Assembly (NCBI GenBank): GCA_017544835.1
Contig: JAFYDI010000101.1
Location: forward strand, 1 to 34,658
Length of the DNA: 34,658 bases
Source of the DNA: Lachnospiraceae bacterium
Lineage (GTDB): Bacteria > Bacillota > Clostridia > Lachnospirales > Lachnospiraceae
Direction: 5' to 3'
Position numbers and translations under genes: made by a program. Shown piece by piece: positions 8,116-15,537 of the stretch (positions are counted from its first letter, which is position 1; each line of letters starts with the position of its first letter). Below the pieces are notes generated by a model. It was not told where the DNA came from and ran no database searches. It saw only the letters and a program-made list of their open reading frames with translations.

Positions 8116-8993
8116 TAGGTCATTATATTGCAAACTTCATAATGCTTTCTCCCAAGATTCCCAGGGAGGAGCTCATAAGGATTGATGAAGAGAGGGGCTT
8201 TTCCGACGCAATCGAAGATTACAACAAGCGCTGGGACAGAGAATCCTTCACGCTTAAAAGTGACGATGCCGAGATAAAGGGAGAGGTAATTGTCAATCCC
8301 GCCCACGTCTTAAAGCGCAACAAAGTCGTCGTAATCGCCCACGGCATCACCGCGGCCAAAGAAGCCGACATCAAATACGCCAAGATTTTCTACGAGCTTG
8401 GATACAGTGTACTGATATTCGACGAGCGTTATTTCGGCGACTCCAAGGCCAAGTATTGTACGCTTGGCATGAAGGAAGCGGAGGACATAAAGGTTATCTG
8501 CGATTATGCCAAGGAACGCTTCGGAAGCGATTGCTTCTTAGGACTTCACGGCGAGTCCATGGGTGGCGCGAGCGTCTTAAGGATGCTTGATACATACAAG
8601 CCCGATTTTGTGGTGGCGGATTGTCCGTTTTCGGATCTTGAACTTTTAATCAAGGAACTGGCGGCTAAGAGGGCAAGCATTCTGGGAACTCCCGCAAGAT
8701 ATGTGGCAAGACTTATAGGATATCTTAGATACAAGTATGATTATTTCAAAGTAAAGCCCATAGATTCGGTTAAAACTTCCGATGTGCCCATTTGCTTTAT
8801 GCATGGGGAGGACGATTCTTTGATTAATGTAAATCACAGCAAGAAAATGTATGAGCTGTGTCATAATCCCTTGAGCGAGATACATATTTTCAAGGGTACG
8901 GACCATGCCTTGTCCATCACCGAGGACAGAGAGGGCTACACAAGATATGTCCGTGAATTTATTGAGAAAGTAGAACGTGCCGCGGGACTGTAG
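8112..8993 (+). CDS. Alpha/beta hydrolase, BAAT/DLH-like
   Basis: 293-residue serine hydrolase without signal peptide, so cytoplasmic or loosely membrane-associated. The core shows the oxyanion turn AHGIT (residues 76-80), the nucleophile elbow GESMGG with Ser149, the acid in HGEDDSLIN, and the catalytic His in GTDHALS near the C terminus. The arrangement matches Firmicute hydrolases of the YqkD/acyl-aminoacyl peptidase-like type; the substrate (ester, thioester or amide) is unknown. Translationally coupled (ATGA overlap) to the MFS transporter. Confidence 0.85.
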   Translation: MIGHYIANFIMLSPKIPREELIRIDEERGFSDAIEDYNKRWDRESFTLKSDDAEIKGEVIVNPAHVLKRNKVVVIAHGITAAKEADIKYAKIFYELGYSVLIFDERYFGDSKAKYCTLGMKEAEDIKVICDYAKERFGSDCFLGLHGESMGGASVLRMLDTYKPDFVVADCPFSDLELLIKELAAKRASILGTPARYVARLIGYLRYKYDYFKVKPIDSVKTSDVPICFMHGEDDSLINVNHSKKMYELCHNPLSEIHIFKGTDHALSITEDREGYTRYVREFIEKVERAAGL

Positions 8994-9023
8994 CCAGAAT
9001 CGGCGCGCTACGGAGGATAGTAT

Positions 9024-9830
9024 ATGGAAGATTTTTTAAAACAACTTCAGGCAATAGGAACCAATGCGGGGCTTAAGATACTGCTCGCGTTAGTAATCCT
9101 TGTGGTGGGCATTAAGCTGTCAAAATGGCTTATTAAGCTCATCAAGAAGGGTAAAGCCTTCTCGAAACTTGAGAAGGGCGCTCAAAGCTTCATCACAAGC
9201 TTTATCCGCATCGCCCTTTATGCGCTTGTTATAGCAACCGCTGCTATGTGCTGCGGCGTGCCTTCAACAGCATTCCTTACAATCTTTACATCAGCAGGCG
9301 TCGCCATCGGCCTTGCACTTCAGGGCGCATTGTCGAACTTCGCGGGCGGCCTTATGATTTTGTTCTTTCACCCTTTTAAGGTCGGAGATTACATCGAGAG
9401 TGACGGCGCTTCCGGTACCATCACCGGCATCACGGTAATCTACACAATACTTACCACGCCCGACAACAAGGTCATCACAGTTCCAAACGGCAAGCTCACC
9501 AACGCCAACATCATTAACTACACTACCGGTGGCAATCGTCGCGTAGACATCAAGGTATCCGCTTCCTACGACGCCGACACCGAGTTTGTCAAAAAAACAC
9601 TTCTCGAAGTGGCTTCCGCCACCGAAGGCGTTCTCAAAGAGCCGGCACCCGTTGCACGCCTTAAGGAGATGGGCGCAAGCTCCATCGACTATACCTATCG
9701 TGTCTGGTGCAAGAACTCCGACTACTGGAATGTTTACTTCGACAGCATGGAACTTATCAAGAAAACCTTCGACGAAAAAGGTATCGAAATTCCCTACACC
9801 AAAGTCGACGTCAAACTCATCAAAGACTAA
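9024..9830 (+). CDS. mscS: Small-conductance mechanosensitive channel
   Basis: 268 residues, the usual MscS length. An N-terminal helix (about residues 15-38) is followed by TM2 and the pore-lining helix with the glycine/alanine pattern GVAIGLALQGALSNFAGG (about 91-108), which is the MscS TM3 signature. The beta domain begins HPFKVGDYIE and contains NGKLTNANIINYT; the C-terminal alpha/beta domain follows. It releases solutes under hypo-osmotic shock. It has its own ribosome site (CGGAGGAT) 30 bases after the hydrolase, with which it is probably co-transcribed, and a strong terminator follows. Confidence 0.93.
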   Translation: MEDFLKQLQAIGTNAGLKILLALVILVVGIKLSKWLIKLIKKGKAFSKLEKGAQSFITSFIRIALYALVIATAAMCCGVPSTAFLTIFTSAGVAIGLALQGALSNFAGGLMILFFHPFKVGDYIESDGASGTITGITVIYTILTTPDNKVITVPNGKLTNANIINYTTGGNRRVDIKVSASYDADTEFVKKTLLEVASATEGVLKEPAPVARLKEMGASSIDYTYRVWCKNSDYWNVYFDSMELIKKTFDEKGIEIPYTKVDVKLIKD

Positions 9831-9837
9831 CTCCCCC

Positions 9838-9863
9838 GCCCCGCGCTCCCGCGGGGCTTTTTT
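9838..9863 (+). terminator. Terminator after mscS
   Basis: Eight-bp stem GCCCCGCG/CGCGGGGC with a CTCC loop, then six T, starting 8 bases after the mscS stop. Confidence 0.9.
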
Positions 9864-9898
9864 ATGCCCAATTCCGGCCATCCGGTCGCGAACCGCCG

Positions 9899-9926
9899 TA
9901 AAAAAAGACCCGCGGGAGCGCGGGTC
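9899..9926 (-). terminator. Terminator of pepT (minus strand)
   Basis: Stem GACCCGCG (9907-9914)/CGCGGGTC (9919-9926). On the minus strand it is followed by the U-run copied from the A-tract at 9899-9906. It starts 6 bases past the pepT stop, so convergent transcripts from mscS and pepT are each terminated by their own hairpin. Confidence 0.88.
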
Positions 9927-9932
9927 TTTGGG

Positions 9933-11156
9933 TTAGCGGGTGGAGTAGATGGAGATGAGGTTTAGAATTATCTCGACGGCCTTGTCCATCTTTTCGACGC
10001 TGCAGCATTCGTAGGTGCCGTGGTAGTTGATGCCGCCGGTTCCGAGGTTGGGGCAGGGGAGACCGTCGTAAGAAAGGCGGGCGCCATCGGTGCCGCCACG
10101 TACGGGAACGTCGATGGGGTTAAGGCCTGCCTGCTTAAGGGCGAGGCGGGCGTTCTCGATTAAGTGCATGTGAGGCTTGATTTTCTCAAGCATGTTGTAG
10201 TATGAGTCTTTCATGGAAAGGGTTACGGTGCCGTCGCCGTACTTTTTGTTGATGGTATCAACTGCATCCTGCAACATAACCTTCTTACTCTCAAACAAAT
10301 TGTGGTCGTGGTCACGGATGATGTATGACATTTTGGCCCATGAGGTCTGACCGGTAAAAGAAGTCAGATGGAAGAAGCCTTCATGACCTTCGGTGTGCTC
10401 GGGGCGCATAGCCTCGGGGAGAAGGGAGTGAAGCTCCATGCCGACGTTGGATGCGTTAACCATAATGTCCTTAGCGGAACCGGGATGAACGGAGACGCCT
10501 TTGATGGTGATTTCGGCGCCGGCTGCGTTAAAGTTCTCGTACTCAAGTGCGTTAACGTCGCCGCCGTCAACGGTATATGCGTATGTGGCACCGAAGTTCT
10601 TAAGGTCAAAGAAATCTGCGCCTTCGCCGATTTCTTCGTCGGGAGTGAAGCCTACCCAAAGTTCGCCGTGAGGAAGGTCCCCGGAAATAATGGTTTCAAG
10701 TGCGGTCATAATCTCGGCGATACCGGCCTTGTCATCGGCGCCGAGAAGAGTGGTGCCGTCGGTGGTGATTATTGTGTCGCCGATAAAGTCTTTAAGCTCG
10801 GGAAAACGGCTGATGCTGAGTACATCGCCGGTGCCTTCAAGCACGATATCCGAACCGTCGTAGTTCTTACGCAGAATAGGCTTAACGTCCTTGCCGGATG
10901 CTTCGGGTGAAGTGTCCATGTGGGCGATGAAGCCAAGCTTGGTAGCGTTTTCATAACCGGGAGTTGCGGGAAGATAAGCATATACGTAGCAGTGATCGTC
11001 TACGCGGACACCGGACATGCCAAGCGCCTTAAGCTCTTCAACCAGGATATTGGCGAGATTAAACTCACCGGCAAAGCTGGGATGAAGCCCGCTTTCTTCG
11101 TCGGAAGTAGTATGTATCTTAGCGTAATCTATAAATCTTTCATATGCTCTTTTCAT
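9933..11156 (-). CDS. pepT: Peptidase T (tripeptide aminopeptidase)
   Basis: 407-residue M20B metallopeptidase that removes N-terminal residues from tripeptides in the cytoplasm. Metal-site signatures are AHMDTSPE (His79, Asp81), GADDKAGIAE (bridging Asp), TPDEEIGEGAD (catalytic Glu and ligand) and the YTVDGGDVN strand. The C-terminal ligand region is NLGTGGINYHGTYE. Length equals the family norm. The start ATG has GAGAGGTT upstream on the minus strand. It is monocistronic, with its own promoter (TAGACA, 17 bases, TAAAAT on the minus strand, 11184-11212). Confidence 0.96.
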   Translation of the reverse strand: MKRAYERFIDYAKIHTTSDEESGLHPSFAGEFNLANILVEELKALGMSGVRVDDHCYVYAYLPATPGYENATKLGFIAHMDTSPEASGKDVKPILRKNYDGSDIVLEGTGDVLSISRFPELKDFIGDTIITTDGTTLLGADDKAGIAEIMTALETIISGDLPHGELWVGFTPDEEIGEGADFFDLKNFGATYAYTVDGGDVNALEYENFNAAGAEITIKGVSVHPGSAKDIMVNASNVGMELHSLLPEAMRPEHTEGHEGFFHLTSFTGQTSWAKMSYIIRDHDHNLFESKKVMLQDAVDTINKKYGDGTVTLSMKDSYYNMLEKIKPHMHLIENARLALKQAGLNPIDVPVRGGTDGARLSYDGLPCPNLGTGGINYHGTYECCSVEKMDKAVEIILNLISIYSTR

Positions 11157-11183
11157 GCAAATAACCTCTCTTTCTTCCCGATA

Positions 11184-11212
11184 ATTTTATCTTACATATA
11201 CATAAATGTCTA
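11184..11212 (-). promoter_or_regulatory. Promoter of pepT
   Basis: On the minus strand, TAGACA (plus positions 11207-11212), 17-base spacer, TAAAAT (11184-11189), 27 bases before the start codon. Confidence 0.5.
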
Positions 11213-11223
11213 ATAAAATATGC

Positions 11224-11252
11224 TTAACAAATTAAGATGTTTTTTGTATAAT
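11224..11252 (+). promoter_or_regulatory. Promoter of DUF6273 lipoprotein
   Basis: TTAACA (11224-11229), 17-base spacer, TATAAT (11247-11252). It is divergent from the pepT promoter. Confidence 0.65.
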
Positions 11253-11282
11253 TAACTGGAAATTTTGATAAGAGGTTATGCA

Positions 11283-12146
11283 ATGAAGAAGTTTGTTTTT
11301 TATACAGGTGCGATAATGCTTGCGGCAGGACTTGTCGCTTGTGGTAAGAAGACACCGGAAGTATCCGCGGAGGACGAGATCATTCCGGAGGTAAGCATAG
11401 AGACATCCGCACAGACGACTGTTTCCGAAGAGGCTACCGAGCCGGAACCGATTATTCTTGAAGCAACTCACGTAGGCGGATTTACCATTTCCGGTGACAG
11501 ACTTACGGCAAGAGGCGGCGCATACGATCAGGACGGTAACACCGATAACGGAGCGGAACCCATTGACTGGATTGTAATTGCGGATTCGGGAGACAGACTC
11601 CTTCTTTTGTCGGAAAAAGTTCTTGACAAGAAAGAGTTTAATGACAAATACACAGACACTTCCTGGGAGACTTCAACCTTAAGAAAGTGGCTTAACGAAG
11701 ACTTCTTTAACGCGGCATTTAACGACGAAGAGAAGACTATTATACTTGACTACACCACTGTTCCCGGCGATGTAAGCGCGGGCACGGCAGACGTAAGCGA
11801 CAAGGTATTCCTGTTAAGCTGTGATGAGGCGGAAGCGTATATAGGTGCCGAGGAAGGTACTCCCGGCAACAAGCTTTGTGCCAAGGTTACGACACGCGCC
11901 ATTAATTCGGGCGTTTGGTATATCACCGATGAATACTACGATATCTTCGGCTTTAAGGACAAGGGCTTTAGCGATGAGATGATAGGCTGCGGCAACTGGT
12001 GGCTTCGCACTAACGGTAAGGACGCTACCAGAATCATGGATGTAGGTGCTTCGGGCATCATCAGAACCACCGGCCACGAGGCGGCATCACATCAGGACGG
12101 CATCAGACCCGCAATATATATTCAGATATCGGGTGGAAATAATTAG
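11283..12146 (+). CDS. Lipoprotein with DUF6273 domain
   Basis: Starting at the ATG at 11283 (AGAGG 8 bases upstream) gives a clean lipoprotein signal: MKKF, a hydrophobic stretch, then the lipobox LVAC with the lipid Cys near residue 20. The longer in-frame start at 11265 would bury this signal and lacks a ribosome site. An acidic, Ser/Thr-rich linker follows. The C-terminal domain (about residues 65-285) has the DUF6273 pattern: IDWIVI, RKWLNEDFFNAAF, the WWLRTNG core and a closing DGIRPAIYI. Such domains are found in extracellular proteins of gut Firmicutes; their function is unknown. Predicted to be lipid-anchored on the outer face of the membrane. Confidence 0.82.
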   Translation: MKKFVFYTGAIMLAAGLVACGKKTPEVSAEDEIIPEVSIETSAQTTVSEEATEPEPIILEATHVGGFTISGDRLTARGGAYDQDGNTDNGAEPIDWIVIADSGDRLLLLSEKVLDKKEFNDKYTDTSWETSTLRKWLNEDFFNAAFNDEEKTIILDYTTVPGDVSAGTADVSDKVFLLSCDEAEAYIGAEEGTPGNKLCAKVTTRAINSGVWYITDEYYDIFGFKDKGFSDEMIGCGNWWLRTNGKDATRIMDVGASGIIRTTGHEAASHQDGIRPAIYIQISGGNN

Positions 12147-12162
12147 AATTGTGTGATATAAT
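12134..12162 (+). promoter_or_regulatory. Extended -10 promoter of 43-residue gene
   Basis: Extended -10 TGATATAAT (12154-12162) with a weak -35 TGGAAA (12134-12139) 17 bases upstream. It overlaps the end of the DUF6273 gene and drives the short membrane-protein gene that follows. Confidence 0.6.
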
Positions 12163-12188
12163 GTCAGGTACACGGGAGGTTACTTAAT

Positions 12189-12320
12189 ATGGGAGCAGGA
12201 GTAATTGTGGGAATTTCTGTTTTTGTAGTGATCGCGCTTATAGCGGTTGTGGTTGCAGTCGCTGTAGTTGCGTCTGTTTCATCTGTCGAGACAAGAGACG
12301 GCGAAGGTGAAAAAGAATAA
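12189..12320 (+). CDS. 43-residue single-span membrane protein
   Basis: Short reading frame with an excellent ribosome site (GGGAGGT, 8 bases before ATG), its own extended -10 promoter and its own terminator. That set of signals makes it a real gene despite its size. The protein starts MGAGVIVGIS and runs through about 25 Val/Ala/Ile residues as one transmembrane helix. It ends in a charged tail (VETRDGEGEKE), probably cytoplasmic. No family is recognised. Small single-span proteins of this kind often modulate larger membrane complexes or act in envelope stress; which applies here is unknown. Confidence 0.72.
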   Translation: MGAGVIVGISVFVVIALIAVVVAVAVVASVSSVETRDGEGEKE

Positions 12321-12336
12321 CATGAATTCAGAAATT

Positions 12337-12366
12337 GGCCCCGCTCATCGGCGGGGTCATTTTTTG
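12337..12366 (+). terminator. Terminator after 43-residue gene
   Basis: Stem GGCCCCGC (12337-12344)/GCGGGGTC (12351-12358) with one G-U pair, then ATTTTTT. Confidence 0.85.
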
Positions 12367-12385
12367 TAAGTAAGGAGAATAATTT

Positions 12386-13180
12386 ATGAAGAGAAAGACA
12401 TTGGTAGCGGGGTTGATATTGGCAGTTTCTTTGGCTGCGGCATGCGGAGGTAAGAAGCCGGTTCCGATTGAGGCACCCGCTTCAAATACCGAGACAAGCG
12501 TATCGGCAAGTTCGGAGACAAGCATTTCCAAAGAAGGCACTGTAGTGACCGAGAAGACCGAAGAGAAAGAAAAGACTCAGACTTCCGTCAAGGAGACCAA
12601 GGTGGAGCCGATTACCGCTCCCGACGCCAAGAACGAATATGACAGCGACGGAAAACTTGTTAAGAGTACGGTTGAAGGACAGGGATATGATACGTTCGCT
12701 TACGATGAAGCAGGCAATCTTTCTGAGCAGCAGTGCTATGATGAGACCGGAGCGCTCATTAATACCATAACCAATGAATATGATGAAAACGGTAACGTGG
12801 TTAAGTCTCAGGATACGAATAGCGACGGCTCACAAGAAAGCGTGTTAACTTACAAGTATGACGACAGCGGTTACCTCATTGAGATTTACTCAGACTACGG
12901 CGACGGCGAATACGAGAAGGATCTTTATAAGCGCGATGCCGAAGGCCGCGAGCTTGAGTATGTATTCATTTCCGGCAGTCAGGGCAGCGAGACTGAGGTA
13001 CAGAAGCGTGAGTACGAGTACGACAATTATGGCAATGTGACTCATGAAACCTTCTACTCCATGGGCAAAAAGGTCGGCGATAATAAATACGTTTACACCT
13101 ACGACAACTCAGGCAAAGTATTGAAGAAGGAAACTTACAGTAACGACGAACTCAAAGAAGTGGAGAATTACGACAATTAA
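12386..13180 (+). CDS. Lipoprotein with YD-type repeats
   Basis: 264 residues. The N terminus is a lipoprotein signal (MKRKTLVAG..., lipobox LAAAC, lipid Cys near residue 20). A Ser/Thr/Glu/Lys-rich linker of about 60 residues follows. The rest is built of degenerate YD repeats of about 20 residues (YDSDGKLVKS, YDEAGNLSEQ, YDENGNVVKS, YDDSGYLIEI, YDNYGNVTHE, YDNSGKVLKK), the pattern seen in Rhs/YD proteins. Unlike polymorphic Rhs toxins there is no core of thousands of residues and no C-terminal toxin; this is a short, stand-alone array. Predicted to be surface-anchored and possibly carbohydrate- or partner-binding. Start has AAGGAGA 8 bases upstream. Confidence 0.8.
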   Translation: MKRKTLVAGLILAVSLAAACGGKKPVPIEAPASNTETSVSASSETSISKEGTVVTEKTEEKEKTQTSVKETKVEPITAPDAKNEYDSDGKLVKSTVEGQGYDTFAYDEAGNLSEQQCYDETGALINTITNEYDENGNVVKSQDTNSDGSQESVLTYKYDDSGYLIEIYSDYGDGEYEKDLYKRDAEGRELEYVFISGSQGSETEVQKREYEYDNYGNVTHETFYSMGKKVGDNKYVYTYDNSGKVLKKETYSNDELKEVENYDN

Positions 13181-13223
13181 GCCGGAATAAGTCCCGAAAG
13201 CTTATTCGAAGGCAATCGGTAAT

Positions 13224-13240
13224 AAAGCGCTAAGCGCTTT
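13224..13240. promoter_or_regulatory. 17-bp perfect palindrome upstream of DUF2974 gene
   Basis: AAAGCGCT-A-AGCGCTTT is a perfect dyad 20 bases before the next start codon. It is preceded by another inverted repeat, GAATAAG (13185-13191) and CTTATTC (13201-13207). No T-run follows either, so they look more like an operator or leader hairpins than a factor-independent terminator. Function inferred only. Confidence 0.4.
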
Positions 13241-13259
13241 GCTATAGAGTGGGAATATA

Positions 13260-14303
13260 ATGGATAACCTGATTACGTATGTGAAGTTTAGGGGCGACTT
13301 AAGCTTCAAGCAGCAAAAATTTAATGAAAACGATGCCATGGTGCTTGTAATCGTTACCAGTATCGATTATGAGGAACTTGACTGCACGGGCATGACGATA
13401 GGAGAACTTTTCAAGGCTTACACCGAGCTTAACAAAAAGGATGAGCAGGATGAATGCCTCGATGACAAGGAAGCAATCTTAAAGCTTGCGGCGTTAAGCA
13501 ACAGGTACAAGGACATACCGATTGAACGTTATGTGCGCGATATCGATGAGACCGAAGAGAAGACTTTCTATGCCATGACTTTTACCATGGGAAGATTCGA
13601 GAAGATGGTGGTCTACAGGGGCACCGACGGCTCCATTCTTTCGTGGAAAGAAAACTTTAACACTATCCATACCATGCCGACTCCCGGACAGTATTCGGCG
13701 CTTAAATATCTGCAGGAAGAACTTGCTAAGCCCTTTGTAAAGGTTAGCGTTGCCGGCCATTCCAAGGGAGGCAACCTGGCAGTTTATGCCGCAATGAGTC
13801 TGGATGATAAGCTTAGGAAAAAGCTTAAAAAGGTGTATGCTTTTGACGCTCCGGGATTCCCTGAAGATATAAGCGAGAAGCTTGGATATCTGGCGGTTAA
13901 AGACCTAATTGAGGCATATGTTCCCGAGAGCTGTGTCATCGGAAACCTGATGAAACCGCCGTTTGAGAAGATTGTGGTAAAGGGCATCGGCAAGGGTGTC
14001 TACCAGCATGACATGTTCAACTGGGAACTTGGTGCCACAGGAATTTTAATGGCAGAATCAACAAATTTGTTCAGCACCGAATTGTCCGCTAAGGTCAATA
14101 ACTGGATAGAGGGTATACCCCTTGAAGAAAGGGGAAGAGTGGTGGGTGAGCTCTTTGATGTTTTTTCCAAAAACGGTATTACACACATCACCGACCTCAT
14201 GCACATGGACCTCAAAAAAATCGTCGGAATCATCAAGTGTGCCACCCTTTTATCGTCCGAAAACAGGACTTTACTCGGTATCATAATCAAAGAACTTCGT
14301 TAG
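13260..14303 (+). CDS. DUF2974 (Mbeg1-like) alpha/beta hydrolase
   Basis: 347-residue lipase-like hydrolase of the DUF2974 type common in Firmicutes. Residues about 1-130 are the family N-terminal domain. RGTDGSILSWKENF (about 120-133) is the lipase-3-like strand before the nucleophile. The elbow VAGHSKGGNLA carries the catalytic Ser168; YAFDAPGFPED is the next conserved strand. There is no signal peptide. The ribosome site is weak (GTGGGA). Substrates of this family are unassigned; weak lipase or esterase activity is presumed from the fold. A strong AT-flanked terminator follows, so it is probably monocistronic. Confidence 0.82.
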   Translation: MDNLITYVKFRGDLSFKQQKFNENDAMVLVIVTSIDYEELDCTGMTIGELFKAYTELNKKDEQDECLDDKEAILKLAALSNRYKDIPIERYVRDIDETEEKTFYAMTFTMGRFEKMVVYRGTDGSILSWKENFNTIHTMPTPGQYSALKYLQEELAKPFVKVSVAGHSKGGNLAVYAAMSLDDKLRKKLKKVYAFDAPGFPEDISEKLGYLAVKDLIEAYVPESCVIGNLMKPPFEKIVVKGIGKGVYQHDMFNWELGATGILMAESTNLFSTELSAKVNNWIEGIPLEERGRVVGELFDVFSKNGITHITDLMHMDLKKIVGIIKCATLLSSENRTLLGIIIKELR

Positions 14304-14338
14304 ACATATTAAACAATACATATTCGTGAAATTCACCA

Positions 14339-14374
14339 AAAACGGCAAAATATTCTTGTATATTTTGCCGTTTT
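14339..14374. terminator. Terminator after DUF2974 gene (possibly bidirectional)
   Basis: A 14-bp stem AAAACGGCAAAATA/TATTTTGCCGTTTT with an 8-base loop. The T-run side follows on the plus strand and an A-tract precedes it. Confidence 0.8.
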
Positions 14375-14418
14375 CACTATTTAAATGTTAATGCCTAAAT
14401 CATATACTATGATTCGTA

Positions 14419-14441
14419 AAGACGAAAGCGTTTATCGTCTT
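14419..14441 (+). promoter_or_regulatory. Leader hairpin before 33-residue gene
   Basis: AAGACGA (14419-14425) pairs with TCGTCTT (14435-14441). The 3' arm ends directly against the ribosome site AAGGGGGA of the next small gene. A possible promoter TTAAAT, 17 bases, TATACT lies upstream (14381-14409). It could be an operator or a messenger-stabilising or RBS-adjacent hairpin. Confidence 0.35.
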
Positions 14442-14457
14442 AAGGGGGAATGTTTAA

Positions 14458-14559
14458 ATGTTCAGAGAGAACAATAACAGCTTAAGAGAAATAGTATCCG
14501 GCATCGCATTTTTGGCGTTATTCGTAGGATTTATTATTTCCGTAGGACTACACTTATAA
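14458..14559 (+). CDS. 33-residue single-span membrane protein
   Basis: Very short gene with a strong ribosome site (AAGGGGGA, about 8 bases before ATG) and a dedicated terminator right after it. The protein begins MFRENNNSLREIVSG, a polar probably cytoplasmic start, and continues into one hydrophobic helix (FLALFVGFIISVGLHL) ending at the stop. A competing ATG at 14450 in another frame gives only 11 residues. No family is recognised. Such mini-proteins are often regulatory subunits or stress peptides; nothing in the neighbourhood fixes the role. Confidence 0.62.
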   Translation: MFRENNNSLREIVSGIAFLALFVGFIISVGLHL

Positions 14560-14591
14560 CTAAATTTTTCATAGTAAACCCTTCTTTAGTC

Positions 14592-14627
14592 AGCACTGTC
14601 ATAATTTAATGATAGTGCTTTCTTTTT
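14592..14627 (+). terminator. Terminator after 33-residue gene
   Basis: An 11-bp stem AGCACTGTCAT (14592-14602)/ATGATAGTGCT (14609-14619) with one G-U pair, then TTCTTTTT. Confidence 0.85.
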
Positions 14628-14670
14628 ACTCTAAAAACGTTTAAAATCATATGTAGAGAGGTTAATGCCT

Positions 14671-14886
14671 ATGGACAAGAAAGTTAATGTTAACGACATA
14701 GATGAGATAGTTAAGATGCTTGATGAGTTCGCGGATTCCGACGTTTCAAGGCTTAAGGTGAGAGTGAGCGAGGAACTGGAACTTGGCAAGACCAAGAGGG
14801 AGTATCATCTCGGAAGGTGCGACATAGGAAGTCCTTTTGCCTGCGGGACACCTTTTGATGTGGAAGACGACGGTAAGGAAGATTAA
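14671..14886 (+). CDS. Small acidic hypothetical protein
   Basis: 71 residues when started at ATG 14671, which is 9 bases after AGAGAGG. The in-frame ATG at 14665 lies only 3 bases from it and is less likely. The protein is acidic: an N-terminal helix-forming part (VNDIDEIVKMLDEFADSDVS), a short conserved-looking centre with Cys49 and Cys58 (LGRCDIGSPFACGTPF) and an acidic tail. There is no signal peptide or membrane segment. The family is not recognised. It lies 21 bases before the next gene and is likely co-transcribed with it. Confidence 0.65.
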   Translation: MDKKVNVNDIDEIVKMLDEFADSDVSRLKVRVSEELELGKTKREYHLGRCDIGSPFACGTPFDVEDDGKED

Positions 14887-14907
14887 GATACTTGTTAAGG
14901 AGACGGT

Positions 14908-15453
14908 ATGAAGATTGTCAGATCCGTAGCGTATGCTGTAATTGTAATTTGTGCTCTTTTGTGTATAGTGATAGCCTTTTATGCTTCCCGCGATAAGAGC
15001 GGAAGCGAAGAGGCAGCAAGTACATCGACACCTGTTACGGTAAGTGCTTCCGATGCTTCCGGAGAGTCAACGGTGCCCAATCTTGCTGATTTAATCAAGG
15101 ATCATCCTAGTTCGGGTGCCGATTCCGGTAAGACTTCTATCAGTGGAAATCTCACCGGAGAGATAGATTACGATGAGATAGTTAAGCGCCAGGAAGCGGA
15201 GCTTGACAGAGCCTTCAGAGAGACGATTGCCGAGTACAATAAGAAGTACGGAATTGTTACAAGCACCACCACTTCCACTACCGCAACGGTTTCCAAGGAT
15301 TACAAATATTTCGTCAACAAAGAAACCAAGATCATTCACAGAATCGACTGCCTCTTAAAGCCCGTCAAGGCCTCGGATACCCTTTATTACGAGACAATTA
15401 CGGAGGCCGGCAAGGCAGGCTATACCGAACGCTGCCCTGTTTGCAGTCCATAA
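14908..15453 (+). CDS. Membrane-anchored protein with Ada-like Zn site
   Basis: 181 residues. One N-terminal hydrophobic helix (about residues 8-26) acts as a signal anchor. A low-complexity Ser/Thr/Ala/Asp linker follows to about residue 75, then a helical segment (YDEIVKRQEAELDRAFRETI). The C-terminal 50 residues form a small domain: FVNKETKIIHRIDC, ..., CPVC at the end. This His/Cys-x-Cys pattern resembles the Ada-type zinc-binding fold that also ends many secreted nucleases and cell-surface proteins. The enzyme domain that often accompanies it is absent, so this is a linker with a lone Zn module exposed outside the membrane. Function unknown. Confidence 0.65.
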   Translation: MKIVRSVAYAVIVICALLCIVIAFYASRDKSGSEEAASTSTPVTVSASDASGESTVPNLADLIKDHPSSGADSGKTSISGNLTGEIDYDEIVKRQEAELDRAFRETIAEYNKKYGIVTSTTTSTTATVSKDYKYFVNKETKIIHRIDCLLKPVKASDTLYYETITEAGKAGYTERCPVCSP

Positions 15454-15494
15454 GATTTTATGCAACATAAAAGTTTTGGTTAATAATCGTTAGA

Positions 15495-15500
15495 TATAAT
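15495..15500 (+). promoter_or_regulatory. -10 box of FliY-like gene
   Basis: Perfect TATAAT. It overlaps the ATG at 15499, which therefore would lie upstream of the transcript start and cannot be the initiation codon. This supports the downstream TTG at 15538. Confidence 0.6.
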
Positions 15501-15537
15501 GTTCCAAGTTATTAAACTTATAAGGGAGAATAATATC

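Noticed and set aside
9291-9881. 196-codon minus-strand frame opposite mscS
   Set aside because: Antisense shadow of mscS that also crosses its terminator.
10368-10910. 180-codon plus-strand frame within pepT
   Set aside because: Antisense to the clearly identified pepT gene; an artefact of codon bias.
12386-13180. Rhs polymorphic toxin
   Set aside because: Far too short, with no conserved core and no C-terminal toxin domain or immunity gene.
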